Source of the DNA: Alistipes sp.
GTDB taxonomy: Bacteria > Bacteroidota > Bacteroidia > Bacteroidales > Rikenellaceae
Length of the DNA: 64,000 nucleotides
Assembly: GCA_017436185.1 (NCBI GenBank)
Contig: JAFSDP010000003.1
Coordinates: 62,001 to 126,000 of the forward strand
Direction: 5' to 3'
In this document: in pieces, positions 9,543-17,200 of the stretch
Position numbering within the stretch: position 1 is the first letter of the stretch
How the letters are laid out: the number at the start of each line of letters is the position of its first letter
Translations under genes and position numbers: made by a program
The notes under the pieces: generated by a model
The model's database searches: none
Told to the model about the DNA's origin: nothing
What the model saw: only the letters and a program-made list of their open reading frames with translations

Positions 9543-9632
9543 GTGGTGGTCGGGTAATGGAGATAGGGACGGTGAGGTGGCTCAAAATCAGTGGGATGGG
9601 GTAATGAAAAAAAATAGCAAAAAAAGGTCTGT

Positions 9633-9667
9633 TTTGTTTCAACTTTCTACTAAAAGTCGTATATTTG
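9633..9667 (+). promoter_or_regulatory. Bacteroidota-type promoter of the export module
   Basis: TATATTTG at 9660-9667 matches the -7 consensus TAnnTTTG of the Bacteroidota primary sigma factor, and TTTG at 9633-9636 may be the -33 element. The spacing of 23 bases is longer than the 19-21 seen elsewhere in this window, so the -33 assignment is weak. Transcription would start near 9672. Confidence 0.65.
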
Positions 9668-9874
9668 CAAAGTGTATCCACCTGCCTAAAAGCGGCCGTT
9701 TGTGATAGGTTGCTGTTTTATGGGTTGGGCTAATTGATTGAGAATCACTGTTTTGTGTGGTTGTCAAAGCCCCGAGATTATGTGTAGTCGGGTGGGGTGG
9801 ATGCCGAAAAATGTTCGCCAAAGTGGCTCGCGTAGGCGTGTGTGCGAGCCGGGAATAGCATCAAAGCAGGCCGA
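9668..9874 (+). other. Long untranslated leader of the export module
   Basis: About 200 bases separate the predicted start of transcription from the first credible ATG (9875). No ORF with coding character is visible and no known riboswitch was recognised. The part from 9800 to 9870 is GC-rich and has short self-complementary pieces. Long leaders are known from Bacteroides capsule operons, where NusG-like UpxY/UpxZ antiterminators act, but no upxY gene lies in this window. Confidence 0.4.
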
Positions 9875-11014
9875 ATGAATCAGAAATTATCGACATTGAG
9901 CGTACTTCAAGTTGGAAAATTTTACCCCATCCGCGGTGGCGTGGAGAAGGTGATGTATGACCTGATGCTGGGTCTGTCGCAGCGTGGGGTGAAGTGCGAT
10001 ATGTTGTGTGCCGTGGAGGGGCGCAGCGAGGTGGTGAAGATCAACGAAAACGCCAACCTCATCTGCTGCCACGCCGTGGTGAAGGCGGCAGCCACGATGC
10101 TCTCGCCGGCGATGATTTTCCGCTTGCGCCGCATTTGTCGCAACTACGACATCATCCACATCCACCATCCCGACCCGATGGCCTGTCTGGCACTCTTCCT
10201 GTCGGGCTACAAGGGGCGTGTGATTCTGCATTGGCACAGCGACATTCTCAAGCAGAAGTTCCTCTTGAAACTCTATAAGCCTCTTCAGCGTTGGCTCATC
10301 CGTCGAGCCGAGACCATTGTGGGTACGACGCCCCTCTACCTGGAGGAGTCGCCCTACCTGGTGGATGTGCAGGATAAGACCCGTTGCATCCCCATCGGTA
10401 TCGAAGACCCGCAGACGACGCAAGGGTGTGGCGCCTACATTCGTGAGCAGTTCCCGGGCAAGAAGATTGTCTTCTCGCTGGGGCGTCTGGTCTCCTACAA
10501 GGGCTATGAGCACCTGGTTGAGTCGGCCCAATGGCTGGGCGATGATTTCGTGGTGTTGATTGGTGGCTCGGGCCCCTTGCGTGAGCAGTTGCAGCAGCGC
10601 ATCGACGAGCTGGGCCTGCAGGAGCGAGTACGCCTGTTGGGTTTCATCTCGGGCGAGGAGGTCTGCTGCTACTACGATGCCTGCGAACTGTTCTGCCTCA
10701 GTTCGGTCTTCAAGACCGAGGCTTTCGGCATCGTGCAGATTGAGGCGATGGCCCACGCCAAGCCGGTGGTGGCCACCACCATTCAGGGGTCGGGTGTGCA
10801 CTGGGTCAATCGGGATGGCGAGAGCGGCTTGAATGCCAAGTCGGGCGATGCCAAGCGGTTGGCCGAGGCCATTAAGGCCATCACGGCCCATCCGATGATC
10901 TATGAACGCTATGCCGAGGGGGCCCGCAAACGCTACGAGCGGATGTTTACCCTCGACCGTATGATTGATACTACGCTTAAACTCTATACTGAAACCAATG
11001 CAACCAACAACTAA
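9875..11014 (+). CDS. Glycosyltransferase family 4, first gene of export module
   Basis: 379 residues from ATG 9875 (an upstream in-frame extension to 9842 lacks family similarity). Motifs: YPIRGGVEKVMYDL in the acceptor domain, HIHHPDP, FSLGRLVSYKGYEHLV at the domain hinge, and EAFGIVQIEAMA (E-x7-E) in the donor domain. Close in style to mannosyl/rhamnosyl GT4 enzymes of capsule loci. Its last 17 bases overlap the initiating sugar transferase, so it may add the second sugar right after initiation. GC-rich, unlike the first module, and therefore probably part of the conserved core. Confidence 0.88.
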   Translation: MNQKLSTLSVLQVGKFYPIRGGVEKVMYDLMLGLSQRGVKCDMLCAVEGRSEVVKINENANLICCHAVVKAAATMLSPAMIFRLRRICRNYDIIHIHHPDPMACLALFLSGYKGRVILHWHSDILKQKFLLKLYKPLQRWLIRRAETIVGTTPLYLEESPYLVDVQDKTRCIPIGIEDPQTTQGCGAYIREQFPGKKIVFSLGRLVSYKGYEHLVESAQWLGDDFVVLIGGSGPLREQLQQRIDELGLQERVRLLGFISGEEVCCYYDACELFCLSSVFKTEAFGIVQIEAMAHAKPVVATTIQGSGVHWVNRDGESGLNAKSGDAKRLAEAIKAITAHPMIYERYAEGARKRYERMFTLDRMIDTTLKLYTETNATNN

Positions 11015-11633
11015 CGACGTTCAACCCGTAGCGGCTCATCCGATGCCCTGGTGGGCACGTCTTTGCAAACGCACTTTCGACATTGTATGTTCGCTCATCG
11101 GCCTTTTGGTTTGGTCGTGGTTGATGCTCATTATCTGGATTTGCATCAAATTGGAGGATGGTGGTCCGGCTATCTTCAAGCAGGAGCGCATTGGCTACAA
11201 AGGCAAGCCCTTCACGCTCTACAAGTTCCGCTCGATGATTGTGGAGGCCGAGCGTGACGGCGCGCAGCTCTACCATTCGGGTGACGACCGCCTAACCCGT
11301 GTGGGTCGTTTCATTCGCGACCACCACATCGACGAGCTTCCGCAGTTGTGGAATGTCTTGGTGGGTGATATGTCGTTTGTGGGTTATCGTCCCGAGCGTC
11401 AGGTCTTTATCGACCAGATTATGGAGCACAACCCCGACTATGCACGTCTCTATGCGATGCGTCCGGGCCTCTTCTCGATGGCGACCCTCTACAACGGCTA
11501 TACCGACACGATGGAGAAGATGTTGGAGCGTCTGCGTATGGATTTGGAGTACCTGGAGAAGTGTTCGTTCTTGCTCGATATGAAGATTATCACCCTGACG
11601 GCACTCTCGATTCTGACGGGTAAGAAATTTTAG
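10998..11633 (+). CDS. Initiating undecaprenyl-phosphate sugar transferase
   Basis: 211 residues from the ATG at 10998 (another ATG at 11043 would drop 15 residues). It has one N-terminal hydrophobic segment (RTFDIVCSLIGLLVWSWLMLI) followed by the PF02397 catalytic domain with FKQERIGYKGKPF, YKFRSM, DELPQLWNVL and GDMSFVGYRPERQ. It is the short monotopic form, like PglC, without the four-helix N-terminal part of WbaP/WcaJ. It transfers a sugar-1-phosphate to undecaprenyl phosphate and so starts each repeat unit. It overlaps the GT4 by 17 bases and sits 24 bases before the PqqD-like gene. Confidence 0.9.
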   Translation: MQPTTNDVQPVAAHPMPWWARLCKRTFDIVCSLIGLLVWSWLMLIIWICIKLEDGGPAIFKQERIGYKGKPFTLYKFRSMIVEAERDGAQLYHSGDDRLTRVGRFIRDHHIDELPQLWNVLVGDMSFVGYRPERQVFIDQIMEHNPDYARLYAMRPGLFSMATLYNGYTDTMEKMLERLRMDLEYLEKCSFLLDMKIITLTALSILTGKKF

Positions 11634-11657
11634 CAAACCGCACCTAAACAGCTCACT

Positions 11658-11927
11658 ATGCGACGTGTACCCCGACTCAAGTTGCGCAAAATCGGCCGTA
11701 TGTATATGGTGGTCGATGGTGTGACCGGTGAGGCTCGAATGACGAATGTCTATCAGCTCAACGACACGGCGGCTGCCGTGTGGGAGTTTGTGGGCGAGCG
11801 TGAGGTAGATGTTGCACAGGTGGCCGAGTTCCTCACGAGTCGTTACGAGATTGATCTCGCTACGGCCCAAGCCGATGCGGAGGCGCTGTTGGCCACGTGG
11901 CGTGAATACGGATTGATCAAGGAGTAA
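11658..11927 (+). CDS. PqqD-like small winged-helix protein
   Basis: 89 residues. The pattern YQLNDTAAAVWEFVGE followed by a Val-rich helix, a SRYEIDLATAQADAEALLATW helix pair and an end near LIKE is that of the PqqD family (PF05402). In RiPP pathways these folds act as recognition elements that bind leader peptides. Here the gene is followed 2 bases later by a nucleotidyltransferase and then by an HprK-like kinase, the same trio that NCBI/TIGRFAM models describe as an HPr-rel-A type system (family naming recalled, not searched). No precursor peptide gene is visible beside it. Its real partner is unknown. Confidence 0.75.
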   Translation: MRRVPRLKLRKIGRMYMVVDGVTGEARMTNVYQLNDTAAAVWEFVGEREVDVAQVAEFLTSRYEIDLATAQADAEALLATWREYGLIKE

Positions 11928-11929
11928 CA

Positions 11930-13039
11930 ATGGCAGTCAAGAAGTACGGCAAGGCCTATTCGGCCCTTTTGATGTTGCTTCGCTCGGGATTGTGGGAGCG
12001 TCGTGAGCCCTTCGAGGAGCTCTTTCCGCTCACCGAGGAGGAGTGGTCCGAACTCTTCGCCCTGGCGACGATGCAGACGGTGGTGGGTATCACCTACCGA
12101 GGTCTGGATTACCTGCCGCACCCCTTCTTTCCGCCCGAGGAGTTGCTGTTCCGCTGGGTGGCCGAGGTGGGTCGCATCGAGGAGCGCAGCTACGAGAGCA
12201 ACCGTACGTTGGTCGAGCTGTTGCAGATCTACCGCAGCCACGGGCTGAACCCCATCCTGCAAAAGGGACAGGGGGTAGCCACGATGTACGAGCAGCCGTT
12301 GCTGCGCACCTGCGGTGATATTGACCTCTGCTTTTTGGGCGAGGGGGAGGCCGACAAGGCGGCCGAGATTGCCCGCAGCCTCGGTAAGTCGTGTCGCACG
12401 GCCCCCGATGGCAGTTTGGTCTATCGCTGGGAGTCGATTGAGGTGGAGCACCACCGAGAACTCATCGACCTGCAAAGCCCCTTCACGAAGGGGTACATCG
12501 CCGGGGTGGTGGATGGAATGGAGGCCGAGCCGGTGACCCTGCCCGAGATTCCGAGCGAGGCGGTGCGTGTGCCGTCGGCCGAGGTGAATATGCTGCTGCT
12601 GAATGCCCACATTATGAAGCACGCCATCGGCCTGGGCATCGGATTGCGTCAGATTTGTGATATGGCACGTGCCTACTACCGCCTTAGTGGCAAGGTGGAT
12701 GGCGAGAAGATACGTACCTTATATAATAAGGCGGGGCTGGAGCGTTGGAGCTCCCTGCTGCACGCCTTCTTGTGTCAGAAGATGGGCTTGGAGGAGCAAT
12801 ACCTGCCCTACAAGGAGCGTGGAGGCGTAGATGCCGAGCCGTTGGCCGAGATTGTTTTTCGTGGAGGCAACTTTGGTAAGCACGCCAAGGACCACCTGCC
12901 CCCTACGGCCAGCATTATCCATCGTAAGTGGCACACCTTCAAGGCTTTTTGTCGTAACAGCCGCTTCTCGCTCGGCTATGTGCCCGGCGAGGCCGTATGT
13001 ACCATTTGGCAACTTTTATGGGGGCAACTGCGGGCCTAA
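11930..13039 (+). CDS. PF14907-type nucleotidyltransferase family protein
   Basis: 369 residues. LQKGQGVATMY at 111-120 and RTCGDIDLCF with the DxD pair (Asp130, Asp132) match the nucleotidyltransferase fold family PF14907 (NTP_transf_5), where the lysine-glycine and DID pieces form the metal/NTP site. Members occur in polysaccharide loci and in some lasso-peptide clusters, where one was reported to extend a phosphorylated residue with hexoses. The actual substrate in polysaccharide loci is not known. The start is 2 bases after the PqqD-like stop, and the C-terminal end overlaps the HprK-like gene by 43 bases if the first ATG of that gene is used. Confidence 0.7.
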   Translation: MAVKKYGKAYSALLMLLRSGLWERREPFEELFPLTEEEWSELFALATMQTVVGITYRGLDYLPHPFFPPEELLFRWVAEVGRIEERSYESNRTLVELLQIYRSHGLNPILQKGQGVATMYEQPLLRTCGDIDLCFLGEGEADKAAEIARSLGKSCRTAPDGSLVYRWESIEVEHHRELIDLQSPFTKGYIAGVVDGMEAEPVTLPEIPSEAVRVPSAEVNMLLLNAHIMKHAIGLGIGLRQICDMARAYYRLSGKVDGEKIRTLYNKAGLERWSSLLHAFLCQKMGLEEQYLPYKERGGVDAEPLAEIVFRGGNFGKHAKDHLPPTASIIHRKWHTFKAFCRNSRFSLGYVPGEAVCTIWQLLWGQLRA

Positions 13040-13944
13040 AACGCCTTTGTTATCGGGTGGCGGAACTGCCGTTTGAGCTGATGCTCCCGAACAGTAGGGC
13101 CGAGCGGGCGGATTTAATTTTACCCTCTTTTCGCCCTTTTGAAGGGGTGATTGGGGCAGGCGAGACGCCGATTTTCCGCTTCGAAGTGGTGGAAAGCCTC
13201 TCCGAGGAGCGGGCGCTGAAGGGGGAGCTGTTGGAGGAGGATACCAACGATATGGGCCACCTGCGCTTGTGGCGAGCTACGGAGGGCTTTTTGGTGGAGA
13301 CCTCGTTTGACCCCTCGAACCGACCGCATCGGATGTGGATGAGCGAGGATTTCAGCCACGCCCAAGCGGTGATTGATTGGGAGGATCTGCGTCTGCGTGA
13401 GGCGGTTACGTCGCTCATTAGAGTCCTCTATTCGGTGGCGGTGATTGCCCATCGCGGGGTATCGATGCACGCCTCGACGGTGATGCTCGACCGGGCGGGC
13501 TACCTCTTTTTGGGAAGCAGCGGCACGGGCAAAAGTACCCACGCCCGACTTTGGGGCGAGGCGTTTGGAGCGGAGTTGCTCAATGACGACAATCCGACCC
13601 TGCGTTTGGAGGGTGACGGTGTGAAGGTTTACGGCACGCCTTGGAGCGGAAAGACCCACTGTTACAAGAATTTGGGTGTTTCGGTTCGGGGGATTGTCCG
13701 ACTGCGTCAAGGGGCGGAGAATCGCTTTCGGCGATTGAACGATTTGGAGGCCTTTATGGCCCTGCTGCCCGGAGCTTCGGTCGTTCGCCAAGAGACCACC
13801 TGCTATGAGTCGCTGTGCGATGTGTTGAGTGAAATAAGCCAACAAACCCTTGTGGGCGAACTGGTCTGCCGACCCGATGCGGAGGCTGCACGATGCTGCC
13901 TTGCGGGGCTGAAAAACGAGAAAATAAGAATAAATAATCCATAA
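12997..13944 (+). CDS. HprK-related P-loop kinase
   Basis: 315 residues from ATG 12997; the ATG at 13018 would leave a 22-base overlap with the gene before and may be the true start. The C-terminal half is HPr-kinase-like: Walker A GSSGTGKST at 173-181, LLNDDNP as the acidic loop after it, and GTPWSGKTH with an adjacent VRGIVRLRQG. The N-terminal ~150 residues are not HPr-kinase-like and may bind the target. Bacteroidota generally lack the carbon-catabolite HPr system that true HprK controls, so the target should be something else; in lasso-peptide clusters relatives phosphorylate the precursor peptide. Located directly before the Wza-like exporter. Confidence 0.78.
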   Translation: MYHLATFMGATAGLKRLCYRVAELPFELMLPNSRAERADLILPSFRPFEGVIGAGETPIFRFEVVESLSEERALKGELLEEDTNDMGHLRLWRATEGFLVETSFDPSNRPHRMWMSEDFSHAQAVIDWEDLRLREAVTSLIRVLYSVAVIAHRGVSMHASTVMLDRAGYLFLGSSGTGKSTHARLWGEAFGAELLNDDNPTLRLEGDGVKVYGTPWSGKTHCYKNLGVSVRGIVRLRQGAENRFRRLNDLEAFMALLPGASVVRQETTCYESLCDVLSEISQQTLVGELVCRPDAEAARCCLAGLKNEKIRINNP

Positions 13945-13951
13945 ACGACCT

Positions 13952-14740
13952 ATGAATAACAAAATTTTACTGTTTTGCCTGTCAGTTTTCCTGCTGACTT
14001 CTTGTGCTTCGTCAAAGAAGTTCGTATATTTGCAGGATCTTAAGGTTGGTGAGAAAGAGCAATTTAACGTCAAGCACGAGGCTACGGTACATCGCGACGA
14101 CCGATTGAGCATTACCGTGACCTGCAAAAGCCCCGAATTGGCCCTGCCGTTCAACAATCCGAGTGGGTTGGTTTCGGTTTCGGCCGATGGCAGTGTGGAT
14201 GCCACCCGTGGTGGTGTCTCGGACAAGGGCTACCGTGTGGATGTAGATGGCAACATCGTCTTCCCGATCTTGGGTAAGTTGCAGGTGGAGGGGCTGACCG
14301 TGAGTCAGCTGTCGGAGTTGATTCGCAACCGCATCATCGACGGTGGCTACATCAACGACCCGCAGGTCTCGGTCGAGTTCCTCAACTTCAAGTACTCGGT
14401 GCTGGGTGCTTCGGGTGCAGGTGTCTATTCGGTCGAAGGTGACCGCATTACGCTCCTCGAGGCGTTGGCTAAAGCGGGTGATTTGGGCGCCAATGCCCGT
14501 GTGGATCAGGTGCTCGTGATTCGTGAGAAGGGTGCCGAGCGTCAGGTCTTCACGCACGATTTGCGTTCGAAGGAGATCTTCAACTCGCCCGCCTTCTACC
14601 TCGAGCAGAACGACGTGGTGTATGTCGTGCCGAAGTACCGCAAGAAGGACAAGGAGGATAGTGTACTGCAGTACGTGACGCTGGTATTGTCGTTTGCTAC
14701 GGCTGCCGCCTCGATTTTGTGGTACATCGACCGCAACTAA
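13952..14740 (+). CDS. Wza-like polysaccharide export lipoprotein
   Basis: 262 residues with a lipoprotein signal peptide whose lipobox LLTSC places the acylated cysteine at residue 18. A Poly_export domain (about 45-140) containing HRDDRLSITV and VDGNIVFPILGKLQVEG is followed by one SLBB-type domain (about 145-225), and a final hydrophobic segment (about 240-258) ends in WYIDRN. Bacteroidota Wza-like proteins are shorter than E. coli Wza and often have this last helix. It should form the outer-membrane/periplasmic channel together with the Wzc-like protein encoded 32 bases downstream. Confidence 0.9.
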   Translation: MNNKILLFCLSVFLLTSCASSKKFVYLQDLKVGEKEQFNVKHEATVHRDDRLSITVTCKSPELALPFNNPSGLVSVSADGSVDATRGGVSDKGYRVDVDGNIVFPILGKLQVEGLTVSQLSELIRNRIIDGGYINDPQVSVEFLNFKYSVLGASGAGVYSVEGDRITLLEALAKAGDLGANARVDQVLVIREKGAERQVFTHDLRSKEIFNSPAFYLEQNDVVYVVPKYRKKDKEDSVLQYVTLVLSFATAAASILWYIDRN

Positions 14741-14772
14741 TTGCTGAAAAAAGAAGAAACGAAACAATAACG

Positions 14773-17172
14773 ATGCAATCGAACAACAAAACAAACAAGC
14801 AGGACGAGATCAACGTAACCGACCTGTTTGTCTATCTGCTCTCGAAGTGGCCCTGGTTTCTGCTCTCGATAGCACTGTGTGTGGGTTTGGCGTGGTATAA
14901 GTACGCCGACTCGCCCTTTGTCTATTTCCGCACGGCTACGGTCTTCATCAAAGACCCCGCCCAGAAGACCTCTTCGGCAGGCGGTCTGGAGCGTTACGAC
15001 CAATTCATCAACAAGGTCAATGTGGCCAGTGAGATCTACCGCTTCCGTACCAAGAACCTGATGCGTGAGGTGGTGAAGCGTGTCCACTCGGACGTGAGCT
15101 ACACCATCGCCGACGGTCTGCGTGACAGGGAGCTCTACACCTCGGCTCCCATTTCGGTGACCTTCCCCGAAGAGATGCAGAACCACCGAGTCGCCTTCAC
15201 GGTCCGCCTGAAGGACAAGACGACGGTCGAGCTGTCGGACTTCGAGGGGCTGGAGGAGCAGAAGAGCATCCGTGCCAAGTTGGGCGACACGATTCCCATC
15301 TACGCAGGCAATGTGGTCGTTTCGCCGACCAACTTTATGAACAGCCGTTGGGCCGACACCCCGATTCGTGTGACGAAGAACACGATGGGGGCTACGGTGG
15401 CCTACTACCTGGCCAACCTGGGCATCCGTCAGGAGACCGAGGAGGCCTCGATTCTGGCCCTCTCGATCAAGGACCTTTCGCCTACCCGTGCCGAGGATAT
15501 GTTGCACTCGCTCATTGCCGTCTATAACGAGTGGTCGATCGAGGAGAAGAATCAGGTGGCCATCAATACGGCCGACTTTATCAACAATCGTCTGATTATC
15601 ATCGAGCGCGAGCTGGGTACGGTCGAGTCGGATCTGTTGTCGTATAAGAGCTCGAATGACCTCATCAGCATCGAGTCGGCTACGGGCGAGTATATGACCG
15701 AGAAGTCGAAGCAGAGCAGCGCCCTGATCGAGTTGGAGGCGCAGTTGCAGCTGGCCACCTACATCCGTGAGAACATCACCGACCCCTCGAAGGAGACCGA
15801 ACTGATTCCTGCCAATACGGGTATCTCGGCCGCCGGTATCGAGCAGCAGATTTCGCAGTACAACACGATGAAGCTGCGTCGTGACCGCCTCGTTGAGGAT
15901 GGCAGCGACAGCAACCCCGTGGTGTTGGAGCTGAACAGCTCGCTGCGTGCCATGAAGCAGACCATCATCCGCACCATCGACAACACGATTGCCAACCTCG
16001 AGGCCAAGATTGCCGATACCGAGGGTCGTGAGCGTCGTGCCCGTGCCCGTGTGCAGTCGATTCCCCGCAAGGAGCGTGATATGCTCTCCATCGAGCGTCA
16101 GCAGAAGATTAAGGAGAGCCTCTACCTCTTCCTCTTGAACCGCCGTGAGGAGAATGCCCTTTCGCAGGCGATGGCCGATAACAATGCACAGATTATCGAC
16201 GATGCCAGCGGCTCGTCGTCGCCCATTGCCCCCTCGCGCAACCGCATCCTGCTTTTGGGCTTCCTGTTGGGTCTGGCCATTCCGGGTGTCTATTTCCTCT
16301 TGGTGATGTTCCTCGATACCCGAGTGCATAGCAAGAAGGAGATCAAGGCGGCCGTTTCGGTGCCCATCCTGGGTGAGATTCCCCTCGACAAGGAGGTGCA
16401 GAAGGCCCAAAAGAGCCGTCAGGGTCTGGCCATCTGTACCGACAAGGAGGGTGTCATTTCGGAGGCCTTCCGAATCTTGCGTACCAATATGCGCTTTAAG
16501 TTGCTGGGTGGTGTGCAGAGCGGTGCTTCGAGTGCCGATGCTCACCGCAGCCACGTGCTGACCCTCACGTCATTCAACGAGAGTGCAGGTAAGACCTTCA
16601 TCGCCTCAAACCTGGCAATGAGCCTCTTGCAGGCAGGCAAGCGGGTGATTGTGGTCGATATGGATATTCGTAAGGGTACGCTGTCGGCTCACCTGGGTCA
16701 CCACAACAAGGGTTTGACGAACTACCTCGCAGACGAGAGCATCACGGTCGATGAGTTGATTTGTCACGACGAGAACGGGTTGGACATCATCCCCGCAGGT
16801 ACGATTGCTCCCAACCCCGCCGAGTTGCTGATGTCGGATCGTCTGGATCAGATGATTGCCCACCTGCGCAAGAGCTACGACTACATCGTGGCCGATAACG
16901 TGCCTATCGGTATCATTGCCGACGGTGCCATCTCGAACCGTATTGCCGATTTGACCCTCTTTGTGGTGCGTGCCGGTAAGCTCGACAAGCGTCAGCTGCC
17001 CGAGTTGGAGGACCTCTATCAGGAGAAGAAACTCAACAATATGGCCCTTGTGGTCAATGGCTCGGAGCTGCACCGTCGTGGTTATGGCTACGGGTATGGC
17101 TATGGCTACGGTTATGGTTACGGCTATGGTTACGGCTATGGCAAATCGAAAAAGAGCAAGACAAACAAATAA
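14773..17172 (+). CDS. Wzc-like chain-length regulator and tyrosine kinase
   Basis: 799 residues from ATG 14773 (the longer ORF to 14719 overlaps the wza end and is not needed). N-terminal membrane helix near 28-43, a periplasmic Wzz domain with long coiled-coil stretches, second helix near 488-512, then a BY-kinase domain. The P-loop reads FNESAGKTF near 600-608, where the usual P-G before the last residues is E-S; Walker A' VIVVDMDIRKG (near 623) is intact, and the Walker B-like piece reads IVADNVPIG. The C-terminus carries ten Gly-Tyr pairs (770-789), an extreme form of the tyrosine cluster that such kinases phosphorylate in trans to control polymer length. Confidence 0.92.
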   Translation: MQSNNKTNKQDEINVTDLFVYLLSKWPWFLLSIALCVGLAWYKYADSPFVYFRTATVFIKDPAQKTSSAGGLERYDQFINKVNVASEIYRFRTKNLMREVVKRVHSDVSYTIADGLRDRELYTSAPISVTFPEEMQNHRVAFTVRLKDKTTVELSDFEGLEEQKSIRAKLGDTIPIYAGNVVVSPTNFMNSRWADTPIRVTKNTMGATVAYYLANLGIRQETEEASILALSIKDLSPTRAEDMLHSLIAVYNEWSIEEKNQVAINTADFINNRLIIIERELGTVESDLLSYKSSNDLISIESATGEYMTEKSKQSSALIELEAQLQLATYIRENITDPSKETELIPANTGISAAGIEQQISQYNTMKLRRDRLVEDGSDSNPVVLELNSSLRAMKQTIIRTIDNTIANLEAKIADTEGRERRARARVQSIPRKERDMLSIERQQKIKESLYLFLLNRREENALSQAMADNNAQIIDDASGSSSPIAPSRNRILLLGFLLGLAIPGVYFLLVMFLDTRVHSKKEIKAAVSVPILGEIPLDKEVQKAQKSRQGLAICTDKEGVISEAFRILRTNMRFKLLGGVQSGASSADAHRSHVLTLTSFNESAGKTFIASNLAMSLLQAGKRVIVVDMDIRKGTLSAHLGHHNKGLTNYLADESITVDELICHDENGLDIIPAGTIAPNPAELLMSDRLDQMIAHLRKSYDYIVADNVPIGIIADGAISNRIADLTLFVVRAGKLDKRQLPELEDLYQEKKLNNMALVVNGSELHRRGYGYGYGYGYGYGYGYGYGYGKSKKSKTNK
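17080..17139 (+). repeat. (Gly-Tyr)10 coding repeat at the end of wzc
   Basis: Ten consecutive six-base units encode Gly-Tyr. The units differ at wobble positions (GGT/GGC/GGG with TAT/TAC), so the DNA is only an imperfect hexanucleotide repeat while the peptide is perfect. This argues for selection on the dipeptide, though unit gain or loss by slippage remains possible. Confidence 0.95.
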
Positions 17173-17200
17173 AAATAATTATTCACTAAACACACAAATT

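Noticed and set aside
14025..14032. TATATTTG, a perfect -7 promoter box, inside the Wza-like gene
   Set aside because: It lies within the codons just after the lipobox, has no TTTG at the right distance, and no start follows that would make sense. Taken as chance.
14737..16554. 605-residue open frame on the minus strand across wzc
   Set aside because: Shadow of the + strand gene: wzc has clear domains and the minus frame has no recognisable motif and a His/Gln/Leu-rich composition typical of reverse-frame translation.
17080..17139. Possible assembly or slippage artefact in the Gly-Tyr run
   Set aside because: Units differ at wobble positions and the frame continues to a basic tail and normal stop, so the run looks genuine.
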